Assembly: GCA_900316015.1 (NCBI GenBank)
Contig: ONBG01000013.1
Location: 1-64,000 of the forward strand
Reading direction: 5' to 3'
DNA length: 64,000 nucleotides
Origin: an uncultured Prevotella sp.
Lineage (GTDB): Bacteria; Bacteroidota; Bacteroidia; Bacteroidales; Bacteroidaceae
The notes below the pieces were generated by a model. That model was not told the origin of the DNA, ran no database searches, and was given only the letters and a program-made list of their open reading frames with translations. Shown piece by piece: positions 19,001 to 27,985 of this stretch. Position 1 is the first letter of the stretch. Every line of letters starts with the position of its first letter. The translations under genes were made by a program, and so were the position numbers.

Positions 19001-19399
19001 CAAGCAGGAGTGAAGGTATATTGGCAACAATATATGTATTTCCAGCCAACAGTACGTTGGGGATGTATGATCAACAAAGAAATTGCTGACGGAAGATGGT
19101 ATGAAGGTCGTACAGATGCAAAATATCCTCGGTTGTTACAATACCAAGATACGAGAAATACTCAATATAGCGATCAATATCTCCAAAATAAAGCATACTT
19201 CAAGATCCGCAATATACAAATAGGATATACCCTTCCGAACAATATCTCTCATGCTATCTATTTAGAAAGAGTTAGATTCTATTGTAGCCTAGAGAACTTC
19301 TTCACATTTACAAGCTATAAAGGGCTTGATCCGGAAGTAAGCGGAATCGCTTATCCTACTATTAAGCAAGCTGTTTTTGGTGTTAACATATCATTTTAG
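16082..19399 (+). CDS. susC: SusC/RagA TonB-linked outer-membrane receptor with STN signalling domain
   Basis: The 1105-residue protein has a signal peptide ending near HPVSAQ (residue 26) and an STN domain (about 30-100: VTFNANHVTLKSAMAQVKKQ). A CarboxypepD_reg-like domain follows (about 120-190), then the TonB box and plug (LNEVVVVGYGTQKKVDLSGS onward) and a long beta-barrel ending in an aromatic residue (VFGVNISF). The STN domain is absent from most SusC proteins and marks those that talk to a FecR/ECF pair, as encoded just upstream. It imports oligosaccharides together with the SusD encoded 18 bp downstream. The ATG at 16097 would give a shorter but also good signal peptide. Confidence 0.94.
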   Translation: MQSFLMKSTLLAGLLAFGLLHPVSAQNVTFNANHVTLKSAMAQVKKQTGYSFVFKNGAIANLKKVVNIHAKDAPVSQVVDQMLSGEDVSYEIQGKTIIVYRKDGAQQIKQTHEGNKGSRVKVSGKILDSNGDPIIGATIKQKGSSNGTVSDVNGYFSFEAPEGSTLDVTYIGYQPQSLRAIAGREITVSMKEDQESLNEVVVVGYGTQKKVDLSGSVAAIDVAKITESRPITNISNALTGMAAGVTVTSANNAPGNDDASILVRGQGTLNNSSPLIIIDGVEASMSSVNPQDVESISVLKDAASSSIYGSRAANGVILITTKKGKKGSLKLDYNGYLSLESARKTYKPVSDYVEYMKLMNEGYENSGLPAVFSQTSIDAWANNDDPILYPNNSWTDALFKTQVGTNHVLSMSGGSDKFRSYTSFGYMDNPGIMENSGEQKYSLRMNVEGDVRPWLTLGANFSGYFSDIDIGNENISTALSAIGPPDIVYRHDGKYGSVNNSEDDPQQVSCLMWLNNRKGSNEKHDGRIRLFGTFKPFKGLSVTASYNYEYKDWQIEQTPVQIDLWNFLSNTIVRSGKDKTWVSNRNTKEKRNYWDVIARYENKFIDNRLGVELMAGTSREQYMWKYYQATRYDLVDLSLDAIDAATGESTSSGYKTEWAMNSYFGRMNLNWMEKYLFEFNLRADGSSRFQKSNRWGYFPSASAAWRISEESFMKDAGFSNLKLRVSYGALGNNSVGNYDALSLFSQSNYVFNNNMAIGMAQKALANSNLTWEKTYVANLGIDFGILKNRLTGTIDIFNKKTKDILINLPAPLVHGVASIPKQNSATVRNRGLEFQLGWNDHIGEFNYSINGNFTYVKNKVLKFKGDDYSLSGANYIKEGLSINSQYLLRVDRIIQTDEDLQKVKDMQTANPNAFAAFGVPGKGDLLYKDLNGDGLINNEDKEICSDGPNPKFLFGLNLSASYKNFDLSVLCQGQAGVKVYWQQYMYFQPTVRWGCMINKEIADGRWYEGRTDAKYPRLLQYQDTRNTQYSDQYLQNKAYFKIRNIQIGYTLPNNISHAIYLERVRFYCSLENFFTFTSYKGLDPEVSGIAYPTIKQAVFGVNISF

Positions 19400-19417
19400 A
19401 TAAAGGAGAACAAGTAT

Positions 19418-21118
19418 ATGAGAAAGATAATAAATATGGTTATCTCAATATCATTGTTGGCTATCATCAGTAGCTGCTATGATCTTGACAGATATCCTAA
19501 TAATCAGTTAAGTGCTGGTACATTCTGGAAAACAGAAGATCAAGCCCATGAAGCGATGTCGGGAATGTACAGCATGCTTCAGAATGATAACATAACTGGT
19601 ATTCAATTTGGCCTGGATTGTTTAGGTAGTATTGGATCGGGGTATGATGCAGCTGCATACAGCGACATTGGACGTGGCACTTATACGTCTTCTTCTTCAT
19701 GGGTTACCTCAAAGTGGAGCAACTTATATGAGGGAATTTCCCGTGCAAACTTAATCTTGCAGAATATAGATAAAGTGGACATGTCTGATCAACTAAAAGA
19801 CCAATATAAAGCTGAAGCAAGGTTTATGAGAGCCTTCTTTTATTTCGAATTGCTTAAGTTCTATGGAGGTGTTCCTATCTATGATGAATCTGTGGTCGTA
19901 TCTCAAAGCTTCAACGAGATGAAATCTCCACGTAATTCCGCCGAAGATGTAAGGGCATTCATCATCAAAGATTTAGATGCAGCTATTTCTGGCTTACCTG
20001 AAGAATGGCCAAGCTCTGATTATGGACGAGCAACGAAATGGGCAGCAGTAGCTTTGGAAGGTAAAGTCTATCTTTATAATAAACAGTATTCTGAGGCAGC
20101 TAATTGTTTCCAGCAGGTTGTCTCCTCAGGCAAGTATGCACTTTATAATAGCTATGAGGATCTTTTTAAGCCCGGAGGTGATGAAAGCAATGAGATGATC
20201 TTTGCCATTCAGAATATGGGTGGAGTTGGTCAAGACTACGGTATGCCTATGACTTTTTATATGGGAACCCGTTCCTCTTATGGAAGCTGCTGGGATAATG
20301 TAACAGTGGCTACGGATTTTGTCGATAATTATGAATGCATCGATGGAAAGCCTTTTAATTGGGATGAATGGATACCTGGCTTCAATGAAAGTGATGACGT
20401 GAAAAAGGCAACATTCATGGCAACGCTTTCACCAGACTTGAAGAGTGTTGCTCAATATCCAAAGTATAAGGAAACATTGCTCAATATGTATAAGCACCGT
20501 GATCCACGCATGTCAGCAACATTAATCTTGCCTTACACTATGTACAAAGGATGGGCAGCTAATGCTCCAAGTGATGACGAATATGTAATTGCTTCCGGTG
20601 TAAATGAAAACAATCATTTTATTCGCGTAAATAATGGATGGCATGTCTACTTGTTTAGAAAGTTTGTCGCAGAATATAATATGGATGGGGCTATTAATAA
20701 TCGTGCTGATACCCCAATTAATTTTCCTCTTATCAGATATGCTGATGTCTTGTTGATGTTAGCAGAATGCGATAATGAACTTGGGAAACTAGATGAAGCG
20801 GTCAAACTCATAAATCAGGTCAGAGCACGTGTTGGCATGCCGGGACTTAATAGTGGACCAGAATGGCTCAAAGCCACATCTAAGGATGAAGTTTTTAAAC
20901 GAATCAAACACGAAAGAGCGGTCGAATTTGCCGGAGAAGGATTAAGCTTTGATGATTATAAACGATGGGGATTATTGCAAACATTATCAAGGCCTATAAA
21001 AGCATTCACGGGTGAAACCTTATATAATCGTATCGTTCGGGACCGTGATTATCTATGGCCTATTCCACAGACAGAAATTGATCAAAATAACAGTTTGGAA
21101 CAAAACCCGGGATGGTAA
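19418..21118 (+). CDS. susD: SusD/RagB-family glycan-binding lipoprotein
   Basis: The 566-residue protein has a lipoprotein signal (ISLLAIISSC, lipid Cys20). The SusD fold follows: NNQLSAGTFWKTEDQAHEAMSGMY, tetratricopeptide-like helices (YKAEARFMRAFFYFELLKFYGG), VRARVGMPGL and the C-terminal RIKHERAVEFAGEGLSFDDYKRWG. Together with the SusC upstream it forms a surface glycan-binding and import complex. It is 18 bp downstream of susC, as usual. Confidence 0.94.
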   Translation: MRKIINMVISISLLAIISSCYDLDRYPNNQLSAGTFWKTEDQAHEAMSGMYSMLQNDNITGIQFGLDCLGSIGSGYDAAAYSDIGRGTYTSSSSWVTSKWSNLYEGISRANLILQNIDKVDMSDQLKDQYKAEARFMRAFFYFELLKFYGGVPIYDESVVVSQSFNEMKSPRNSAEDVRAFIIKDLDAAISGLPEEWPSSDYGRATKWAAVALEGKVYLYNKQYSEAANCFQQVVSSGKYALYNSYEDLFKPGGDESNEMIFAIQNMGGVGQDYGMPMTFYMGTRSSYGSCWDNVTVATDFVDNYECIDGKPFNWDEWIPGFNESDDVKKATFMATLSPDLKSVAQYPKYKETLLNMYKHRDPRMSATLILPYTMYKGWAANAPSDDEYVIASGVNENNHFIRVNNGWHVYLFRKFVAEYNMDGAINNRADTPINFPLIRYADVLLMLAECDNELGKLDEAVKLINQVRARVGMPGLNSGPEWLKATSKDEVFKRIKHERAVEFAGEGLSFDDYKRWGLLQTLSRPIKAFTGETLYNRIVRDRDYLWPIPQTEIDQNNSLEQNPGW

Positions 21119-21149
21119 TCCCTATTCATAGACACGTTATCTTTAAGTT

Positions 21150-21174
21150 CCCGCCATGTGTGATATGTGGCGGG
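21150..21174 (+). terminator. GC-rich hairpin between susD and the GH127 gene
   Basis: CCCGCCA (21150-21156) pairs perfectly with TGGCGGG (21168-21174) across an 11-nt loop, followed by ATTTAA. No promoter box follows before the GH127 start, so it may be a processing or attenuating hairpin that lowers enzyme expression relative to susCD rather than a full terminator. Confidence 0.5.
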
Positions 21175-21198
21175 ATTTAACATTAATACAAATATTAT

Positions 21199-23043
21199 AT
21201 GACAAAACATTTATTGACACTCATACTACCTCTTCTGTTTTCTTCGACCATGGCTGAAGGTTTAACTACAAAAACAGAAAAGGTAAAGGTGGATGGGTGG
21301 TTGGGACAGAAAATCAACCAATGCATCCAACACAGGATCATAGGCGAGGATGTAGATAAGCTCACGGCCCCTTTCTTCCAACAAGAGGAGACAAATCAGT
21401 GGCAAACTGAATTTTGGGGGAAATGGATATTGGGGGCCATTCTGGCCTACCAATATTCACCCACGCCAGAACTTCTCGCTAAGATGGGAACTTCTGTAAG
21501 GCAGATCCTCCGCGCGCAGTTAGCAAATGGGTATATCGGAAACTACAGTCCTGCTTGCCAGACAATGCAATGGGACATTTGGGGGAGAAAATATACAGCC
21601 ATGGGACTGCTGGCATGGTATGATATCACTAAAGACAAAAAAGCTTTGTCGGCTGTCCGCCGCTTGATGGATCATCTCATGACACAGGTCGGTGAGGGGA
21701 AGGCTGACATCGTCTTGTGCGGCATTTACAAGGGGATGCCAAGTTGTTCCGTCATCATCCCCGTACTTCGCCTTTATGAAATTACCCATGATAGCCGATA
21801 TCTCGCGTTCGCGCGCTATATTGTAAAACGGGGTGAGAGCCCGATGGGACCACAGCTAATCAGCAAGGCTGACGTGCCTGTTGCCAGGCGGTGGTCACAT
21901 CCATCCAATTGGTACACCAAAGAGAACGGGATGAAAGCCTATGAAATGATGTCGTGCTATATGGGACTGATCCAACTCTATCAGATCACGCATGAGGAAC
22001 AATACCTCGATGCCGCCAAGACCGCCGTTGGGCATATCATCCGAGAGGAGATCAACGTAGCTGGCTCGGGCAGTGCCTACGAATGTTGGTATGACGGAAA
22101 TCGCCTTCAGACCCTACCCGCTGCCCACACCATGGAGACTTGCGTAACCGTGACTTGGATGCAACTTTGTGCGGAACTGCTGAAGGTCACTAATGATTCC
22201 AAGTATGCCGACGAGATTGAGAGATCAGCTTACAATGCCTTAATGGCATCCATGCGTGTCGACGGACAGAAAATAGCAAAGTACAGCCCACTCTCCGGGT
22301 ACCGTTACGAAGGTAAGGGACAGAGTGGGATGGAAATTAATTGCTGTACTGCCAATGCACCTCGCGGCTTCTGCCTGCTGCCCTCTATTATGTATGGGGG
22401 GGAAAACGGAGAGATTCATGTCAATCTCTATGCGCCCTCCACTGCCATCGTGTCAATTGACAGTCGGAACCAAGCTGAGCTCAAGCAGGTCACCAACTAC
22501 CCTGCCGACGGAAGAGTGGAGATACAGGTAACACCCTCACGTAGCCAAGAATTCACTATCGCTCTTCGAATTCCCCAGTGGAGCCGCAATACCCGCATCA
22601 CTGTCAACGGCAAGGACTACCAGAGTATCACGCCCGGGCAATACTACCGCATACGGCGCGTGTGGACGAAAGGCGACCGCATAGAGCTGGAATGCGACAT
22701 GCGAGGACGATTGCTGGAAAATAACCATTGCCAGGCGATCGCCTACGGTCCCATCGTGCTTGCAAGGGACAGCAGGTTTCAGGACGGATTCGTTGACGAG
22801 GGCGTAGACATCAAGGAAAAGAACGATGCCGTAAAACTCCAAAAGGCAAATCCCACAGACTTCTCCCTGCTGTCTTTCACCGTGAACACAATCACGGGGA
22901 CTAACCGGGAGGGTGTACAGCCCAGACCCATACACCTTTGCGACTTCGCCTCTGCAGGCAACGACTGGAACACAACGCAACGATACAGGGTCTGGCTGCC
23001 CAAGGTTATTGATGTACGGAAAGAAGACACAGCCAATTATTAA
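21199..23043 (+). CDS. Beta-L-arabinofuranosidase, GH127/DUF1680 type
   Basis: The 614-residue protein has a signal peptide (MTKHLLTLILPLLFSSTMAEG) and the (alpha/alpha)6-barrel of the DUF1680 group. The zinc and nucleophile set of this family is visible as Glu313-x-Cys315 (METC) and the Cys382-Cys383 pair (EINCCTANAPRG). In characterised GH127 enzymes a Glu, a Cys and a CC pair bind zinc, and one of the pair is the nucleophile. It would release beta-L-arabinofuranose. GH146 enzymes share this fold, so the exact family is open. It is part of PUL 1, and the next gene begins 12 bp after its stop. Confidence 0.85.
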   Translation: MTKHLLTLILPLLFSSTMAEGLTTKTEKVKVDGWLGQKINQCIQHRIIGEDVDKLTAPFFQQEETNQWQTEFWGKWILGAILAYQYSPTPELLAKMGTSVRQILRAQLANGYIGNYSPACQTMQWDIWGRKYTAMGLLAWYDITKDKKALSAVRRLMDHLMTQVGEGKADIVLCGIYKGMPSCSVIIPVLRLYEITHDSRYLAFARYIVKRGESPMGPQLISKADVPVARRWSHPSNWYTKENGMKAYEMMSCYMGLIQLYQITHEEQYLDAAKTAVGHIIREEINVAGSGSAYECWYDGNRLQTLPAAHTMETCVTVTWMQLCAELLKVTNDSKYADEIERSAYNALMASMRVDGQKIAKYSPLSGYRYEGKGQSGMEINCCTANAPRGFCLLPSIMYGGENGEIHVNLYAPSTAIVSIDSRNQAELKQVTNYPADGRVEIQVTPSRSQEFTIALRIPQWSRNTRITVNGKDYQSITPGQYYRIRRVWTKGDRIELECDMRGRLLENNHCQAIAYGPIVLARDSRFQDGFVDEGVDIKEKNDAVKLQKANPTDFSLLSFTVNTITGTNREGVQPRPIHLCDFASAGNDWNTTQRYRVWLPKVIDVRKEDTANY

Positions 23044-23055
23044 AAATAAATAGTC

Positions 23056-25245
23056 ATGCAAAAAATATATTTTACTACTATCTTTTTCCTCCTCTCGTTC
23101 CTCCAATCCTGGGGGGAAACGGCAGGAGAGATAGTGAAAGGGAAAACGGACTGGCAAACCTTCATGAACCAACACGACCTCACATGGGATTCCATCCCAC
23201 ATTCATGGGATGTCTCACCATTCATGGGGAATGGTAACCTAGGACTGATGATCTACCAGGAACCTGGAACGAACAGCCTGCGACTAGAGACGGGTAGCAG
23301 TGAAGTGCATGACCATCGACCGGATTGTAATATCTATGGAAAAGGCAGGCTACTCACTGGGCATTTCAATATCACTCCTATAGGAAAAATCCAGAAGATC
23401 AGGATGAGACTGGATCTGTGGAATGCAGAGACTACTGCCCATGTGACAACCTCAAAAGGGGCATTTGACCTGAAGGCTTTCGTTTCCGCCACCCAAATGG
23501 TGATCTGTGTCATGGTTACCAATCAGGGACAGGAAAAGTGCACATATTCCTGGATTCCAGCCCATGCTGACAGTCCTCGAATACAATATTCCAAATTACC
23601 TGCAGGATCGTGGATGAAAAATCTACCTTCAGATTATGTCCCCAACCCTCAACCGGAAATAACGATAAAGGGACATTCGGGGCTCTCTGTCCAAAAGCTA
23701 TGGGCAGGAGGAGAGACCGCTATCTGCTGGAATGAAATCCCAGTGGACCATGGCTTTGTCCTGTTATCTTGCATCTCCCACTCCTATCCGCAAATGGACG
23801 CGGAATCAAAGGCGAAGGAAATTGTTGCAATTTGCAGCAAAAAGGGATTGGACGCTTTGGAAAAGGAGCACCAATCCTGGTGGCACCAATATTACCAGAA
23901 GAGTTTCCTGGCTTTGGATGACAAGGAGAAAGAGAAATTCTACTGGATCCAAATGTACAAGTATGGCTCTGCTACAAGGGGGGATTGCCCGCTGATTGAC
24001 AATTGTGGACCATGGCTAACGGTCACGCCTTGGCCAAATGCCTGGTGGAACTTGAATGTGGAACTCACGTACTGGGCTCTCAATGCATCCAATCACCTTG
24101 ATTTAGCAAGATCCTTGGAGAACGCATTATACAACAACTTTGATCATCTCCGGCAGAACGTACCTGAACCTTACCGGGCTGATTCCTATGGAATCGGCAG
24201 GAGCTCGGGAATGGATTGCCTGAGTGATCCCGTAGATGTGCCGGGGACCGGAGCGGAAGTGGGCGACCTGACATGGGCATGCCATAATCTCTGGTTGATT
24301 TACAGGCATCAGATGGATGACGAAAAATTACGCCAGCACTTATTTCCGTTGCTGAAAGGGGCGATCAACTACTACTTGCACTTTATTTACAGGGACCAAA
24401 AGGGCAAATGGCACCTCCCATCCACTCTCTCCCCTGAATATGGAAGTGCCACTGATTGTAATTATGACCTCGCCCTCCTGAAATGGGGGTGCATGACCTT
24501 GATGGCGATCTGTGACCGATTGCATATCCATGACGATCTCTATGGAAAATGGAAGGATGTCGCAACGAACATGACCCTATTCCCACAAGATGAAAATGGA
24601 CTGCGTATTGGTGCCGACCAACCTTATGCCCAATCCCACCGACATTACTCTCATCTTCTTGCGATCTATCCTTTGGCAATCATCAACCCAGATAAGGAGG
24701 AGGACAGGAAGCTCATAGAGACTTCCTTAGCTTACTGGCACAGCAAGAAATCTGCACTGAGGGGATATTCCTTCACGGGTGCCTCTTCCATCGCAGCTAT
24801 GTTGGGCAAGGGGGATGAAGCCCTCAAGTACCTGAATGGGCTCTTCACTCAGTTTCTTTCTCCTACGACCATGTATCGTGAAGCCGGACCAGTCATCGAG
24901 ACTCCACTTTCCGGGGCGAAATGTATTCAGGACATGTTGTTGCAGAGTTGGGGAGATAAGATCCGGGTATTCCCTGCTGTCCCGTCCACGTGGAGGAATA
25001 TCACGTTCGACAACTGGTTAGCCGAAGGGGCTTTCAACGTATCGGCGCGGCGCGTGGAGGGAAAGACGACCTATATCCACATCGCAAGTTTGGCCGGCGA
25101 ACCGTGCCAGTTGATAACAGACATCTCCTCACCTGAGTTCAAAGGTCCGAAGCACCTGAAGGTGAAAAAGATCTCGGCAAATAGCTATCGCATCTTCTTG
25201 AAGAAAGGGGATGTCGTAACCGTTACAGGGAAAAGGACAGAATGA
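23056..25245 (+). CDS. GH95-like glycoside hydrolase (alpha-L-fucosidase/galactosidase group)
   Basis: The 729-residue protein has a signal peptide (MQKIYFTTIFFLLSFLQSWG). GH95-type features include the N-terminal beta domain (SHSWDVSPFMGNGNLGLMIYQE-like start at about residue 50). The helical-barrel motifs are LTYWALNASNHLDLA, SPEYGSATDCNYDLALLKWG and RHYSHLLAIYPLAII (near residue 528). Known GH95 enzymes remove terminal alpha-L-fucose or alpha-L-galactose. The opening motif differs from the usual WxxAxPxGNGRLGAM, so this may be a divergent subgroup with another substrate. It is the last gene of PUL 1. Confidence 0.75.
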   Translation: MQKIYFTTIFFLLSFLQSWGETAGEIVKGKTDWQTFMNQHDLTWDSIPHSWDVSPFMGNGNLGLMIYQEPGTNSLRLETGSSEVHDHRPDCNIYGKGRLLTGHFNITPIGKIQKIRMRLDLWNAETTAHVTTSKGAFDLKAFVSATQMVICVMVTNQGQEKCTYSWIPAHADSPRIQYSKLPAGSWMKNLPSDYVPNPQPEITIKGHSGLSVQKLWAGGETAICWNEIPVDHGFVLLSCISHSYPQMDAESKAKEIVAICSKKGLDALEKEHQSWWHQYYQKSFLALDDKEKEKFYWIQMYKYGSATRGDCPLIDNCGPWLTVTPWPNAWWNLNVELTYWALNASNHLDLARSLENALYNNFDHLRQNVPEPYRADSYGIGRSSGMDCLSDPVDVPGTGAEVGDLTWACHNLWLIYRHQMDDEKLRQHLFPLLKGAINYYLHFIYRDQKGKWHLPSTLSPEYGSATDCNYDLALLKWGCMTLMAICDRLHIHDDLYGKWKDVATNMTLFPQDENGLRIGADQPYAQSHRHYSHLLAIYPLAIINPDKEEDRKLIETSLAYWHSKKSALRGYSFTGASSIAAMLGKGDEALKYLNGLFTQFLSPTTMYREAGPVIETPLSGAKCIQDMLLQSWGDKIRVFPAVPSTWRNITFDNWLAEGAFNVSARRVEGKTTYIHIASLAGEPCQLITDISSPEFKGPKHLKVKKISANSYRIFLKKGDVVTVTGKRTE

Positions 25246-25398
25246 ATTCCTCTTCCTTACTAACAGAATGCAACCAAGGGTAGTTTAGGCAAACTCAAGG
25301 ATGGTATGGACATCTTGTACTGGAAGGGACAGGATCGGGATAAGGATAGCGACAAAGATAGGAAAAACAGGAATGGTGTAAGGTCGTGTAATGAATTC

Positions 25399-25429
25399 CT
25401 TGGCTCGTCCCAGGAAAGAAGTAACTTTG
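25399..25429 (+). promoter_or_regulatory. Promoter of the aspartic protease gene
   Basis: CTTG (25399-25402), a one-mismatch -33 box, is followed after 19 nt by TAACTTTG (25422-25429). Transcription would start near 25436, just 12 nt before the ATG at 25448, or 21 nt before the alternative ATG at 25457. Confidence 0.6.
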
Positions 25430-25447
25430 CACTCACAATCATAACAC

Positions 25448-26650
25448 ATGACAACGATGAGAAGAATACTCTTACAAATGCTTTGCTATCTTTGGGTTGC
25501 TACGCTTGCCCAAGCCCAGGGCACAACAACCGCTCAGAAGGCAATCCCCTTTACCCTCGACGGGCACATCTATCTGAACGCAGTCCTCAATGGGAAGTAT
25601 CATGGGAATATCGTCTTTGACACCGGAGCCAGCGACATGTTGCTCTTAGACACCTTATTCATTCGAGAGCAGCACTGGACCCTTACTCGCTTAGCCAATG
25701 CCATGGCACCAGGTGCCGTTGGCATCCAACGCCTGAAGGTGGCACAAGAAAAGGTGAGCATAGACTGTCAGGGGCGGTCGGAAACTTATCCATGGTTTGT
25801 CCTGTTAGACCTTCGGGGGATCGTAGGCAAATATGCGGATGGACTGATCGGCATGAGGGATCTCAAGGATCACCCTTTCGAGATCAATTACCAGCATCAG
25901 TTCATCAGGCCCTTGACCGTAGTCCCGGACTCTGTAAAGCGCACCTATGCTTGCCTTCCTCTTGTCTACGACCATAATAAGATGATGATTCATGCCAAGG
26001 TTTACTTCGATGGGAAATGCTTAGAGGGCCTGTATCATTTAGATACGGGATCGGGAAACGGCATTGACTTTACGGCAGAGGCAACGGAAAAGTACAAGCT
26101 GACCGACTATCAGGGAAAAACCTGGAAGGGAAAAGGACTGCAAATGGGGGTCGGCGACCATAAGATATCCACGTGGATCGATGCCCGGTCTGACAGTATG
26201 GCCATAGGTCCTATCGCTTTCGACCATCCTGAAATCACTCTGAACCCAGAAGGGAAAGGGAGTTTCGGCAAGAATGTCTTTATCGGTAATATAGGGGCAC
26301 AGCTGCTGTCGAAACTAAACCTGGTCATCGACCTGCCCGCCCGGAAGATCTACTTGAAAAAATTCTCTGCACACAAGCAAGCAACACCCACTAACTTTGC
26401 CTTTAGTTGGCTGAACCGAACGGATATCGGAGCTGGATGGATTGTACGGTCAATGGACGAAGGTGGCGTTGCCGACCGTGCCGGTATCCTCTTAGGAGAC
26501 ACCATCATTGCCGTTAACGGGAGAGATGTCAAGTCTATCCAACGGAAAGAGGAATGGGAATTGAGCGACCTTCCAGAGATGAGCGTCACCATCCAACGAG
26601 GAAAGGAAGTTCTTACCATCAAGATGGTGGCTGAAGACCGATGGAAATAG
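25448..26650 (+). CDS. Secreted retropepsin-like aspartic protease with C-terminal PDZ domain
   Basis: The 400-residue protein has a signal peptide (MRRILLQMLCYLWVATLAQAQ). Two aspartic-protease active-site motifs are present, DTGA at Asp58 (GNIVFDTGASDMLLLD) and DTGS at Asp199 (LYHLDTGSGNGIDF). One chain therefore carries both catalytic aspartates, as in pepsin-like proteins, instead of forming a dimer. A PDZ domain fills residues about 325-395 (EGGVADRAGILLGDTIIAVNGRDV). It probably acts in the periplasm, but its substrate is unknown. The closest recognisable group is the Bacteroidota aspartyl_protease/PDZ family. Confidence 0.82.
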   Translation: MTTMRRILLQMLCYLWVATLAQAQGTTTAQKAIPFTLDGHIYLNAVLNGKYHGNIVFDTGASDMLLLDTLFIREQHWTLTRLANAMAPGAVGIQRLKVAQEKVSIDCQGRSETYPWFVLLDLRGIVGKYADGLIGMRDLKDHPFEINYQHQFIRPLTVVPDSVKRTYACLPLVYDHNKMMIHAKVYFDGKCLEGLYHLDTGSGNGIDFTAEATEKYKLTDYQGKTWKGKGLQMGVGDHKISTWIDARSDSMAIGPIAFDHPEITLNPEGKGSFGKNVFIGNIGAQLLSKLNLVIDLPARKIYLKKFSAHKQATPTNFAFSWLNRTDIGAGWIVRSMDEGGVADRAGILLGDTIIAVNGRDVKSIQRKEEWELSDLPEMSVTIQRGKEVLTIKMVAEDRWK

Positions 26651-26685
26651 GACAACGTTCACATCCGAATCTGGGGAAATAGAAG

Positions 26686-26726
26686 ACGGCGATGCACTCC
26701 ATCAATATGGAAAGCATCGCCGTTTC
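26686..26726. terminator. Hairpin between the protease gene and tRNA-Tyr
   Basis: ACGGCGATGC (26686-26695) and its exact reverse complement (26714-26723) form a 10-bp stem with an 18-nt loop, with TTT after it on the plus strand. It sits 35 bp after the protease stop and 7 bp before the end of the minus-strand tRNA, and could serve both. Confidence 0.6.
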
Positions 26727-26732
26727 ATGAGG

Positions 26733-26814
26733 TGGGTGGTGATGGATTCGAACCACCGAAGGCATAGCCAGCAGATTTACAGTCTGCCCCATTTGGCCAC
26801 TCTGGTAACCACCC
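26733..26814 (-). tRNA. tRNA-Tyr (anticodon GTA)
   Basis: On the minus strand the acceptor arms GGGTGGT and ACCACCC pair fully. The anticodon loop CTGTAAA, closed by GCAGA/TCTGC, gives anticodon GTA. An extended variable arm (class II, as in bacterial tRNA-Tyr) and a T loop TTCGAAT are present. The full CCA end is not encoded. Confidence 0.95.
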
Positions 26815-26972
26815 TTGCTGAAAAGCGAGTGCAAAGGTAATAAAAAAGAACTGTAACGCCAAACTTTTTCCGTCGAAATTATGCCTTGGCAATTAACTCA
26901 TACCAGAATGCCAATGCCTCAAGACAGGTCATTCGCCCTTGAAAACAGCAAAAAGCCACGATTTCAATGGGA

Positions 26973-27980
26973 TCAAACCGGCGGCTGATAGATATCTTTG
27001 AGAATGGCATCCCCCACCCTTCTTCGATAATGCGAGGGATCATAGAAATCATGGTAATCATGAAACCGAGGGTTCACCGACTCGTCATGTACCGCATGCT
27101 TTCCAAACAATTGCTGTAAGACCTTAAGGTCATGGCGGTTGAACCGTTCCAAATGGAAAGACGGACCTACGACCCAGTGTACGTCGGTATGGTGAAGATC
27201 ACAGATCCTGCGGATCTCCAGAAGGACCCTGACTTGTTCTTCCCCGATTACTTGTTTCCCTTCATGCACACGCGTCTTGGCGATTTTCCGACACCAACTG
27301 AGGTTCTTCCAATACGACTCACCCTCCTTTGCCATCGCTGCATCTTGAGGCAGCAAGGCATCATTGGTATATCGATCACGCGTAGGGACAAAAGAATGGA
27401 TGACATCCCTCCCTGATGTGTCAGGCTTTCCTGTCACCAAATACCTCATATAGGGCATGAGGAACTTAGGCGAGAGGAACCCTTGGAAGAAAACGGTCTG
27501 ATAATGTGCCCAGCTTTCTCCCGACACATCCGGTGGCATGATGTGCATCAGGCTCTGGCGAGGATGCGTTTTCTCGAAAAAGCTCGGCTCAGTGACGATG
27601 AACAGATGACGGATCCTCTGCCCAGGAACGTTGTGCAGGGCTTGCAACTTCATGTAGCATTCACCCAATCCTTCCGCATTGGAGAAGAAACGGAAAGGAT
27701 GGGCATGGATATACCGGTTCCATTCACGGCAGGAAAAGGCCTTGGTGCAAGATGTTCCCAACAAAAAGGAATCGTAATGGCACCGTTTTCTATACATCTT
27801 ATATTTCTCCCAACCCACTGCGCCCTCATTTTGCATGACTCGGCTCTGGTCGTAATCGTTGTAATGCCGTATCACCATGAAGGGGTCTTCAACAACATAG
27901 AAGAGAAACAACAACAGGAGTGGGAGCGCGATGAACAGGCAATTGCGATAGAATCTCCAAATAGAATGTGATGATTGCAT
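26973..27980 (-). CDS. DltD-like membrane-anchored SGNH-type protein
   Basis: The 335-residue protein has one N-terminal membrane helix (about residues 14-30) and an extracytoplasmic domain. It has the SGNH-type block I LLGTSCTK (candidate nucleophile Ser77) and a C-terminal Asp314-x-x-His317 motif (DPSHYRRRVGDAIL). This is the layout of DltD and AlgJ-like partners of MBOAT acyltransferases. It starts 5 bp after the MBOAT gene and is the last gene of the dlt-like operon. It probably completes transfer of the acyl group to an envelope polymer. Confidence 0.72.
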   Translation of the reverse strand: MQSSHSIWRFYRNCLFIALPLLLLFLFYVVEDPFMVIRHYNDYDQSRVMQNEGAVGWEKYKMYRKRCHYDSFLLGTSCTKAFSCREWNRYIHAHPFRFFSNAEGLGECYMKLQALHNVPGQRIRHLFIVTEPSFFEKTHPRQSLMHIMPPDVSGESWAHYQTVFFQGFLSPKFLMPYMRYLVTGKPDTSGRDVIHSFVPTRDRYTNDALLPQDAAMAKEGESYWKNLSWCRKIAKTRVHEGKQVIGEEQVRVLLEIRRICDLHHTDVHWVVGPSFHLERFNRHDLKVLQQLFGKHAVHDESVNPRFHDYHDFYDPSHYRRRVGDAILKDIYQPPV

Positions 27981-27985
27981 AATCT

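Noticed and set aside
26733..26814. tRNA-Tyr as an integration site for a mobile element
   Set aside because: No integrase gene and no repeated tRNA 3' end was seen on either side within the window.
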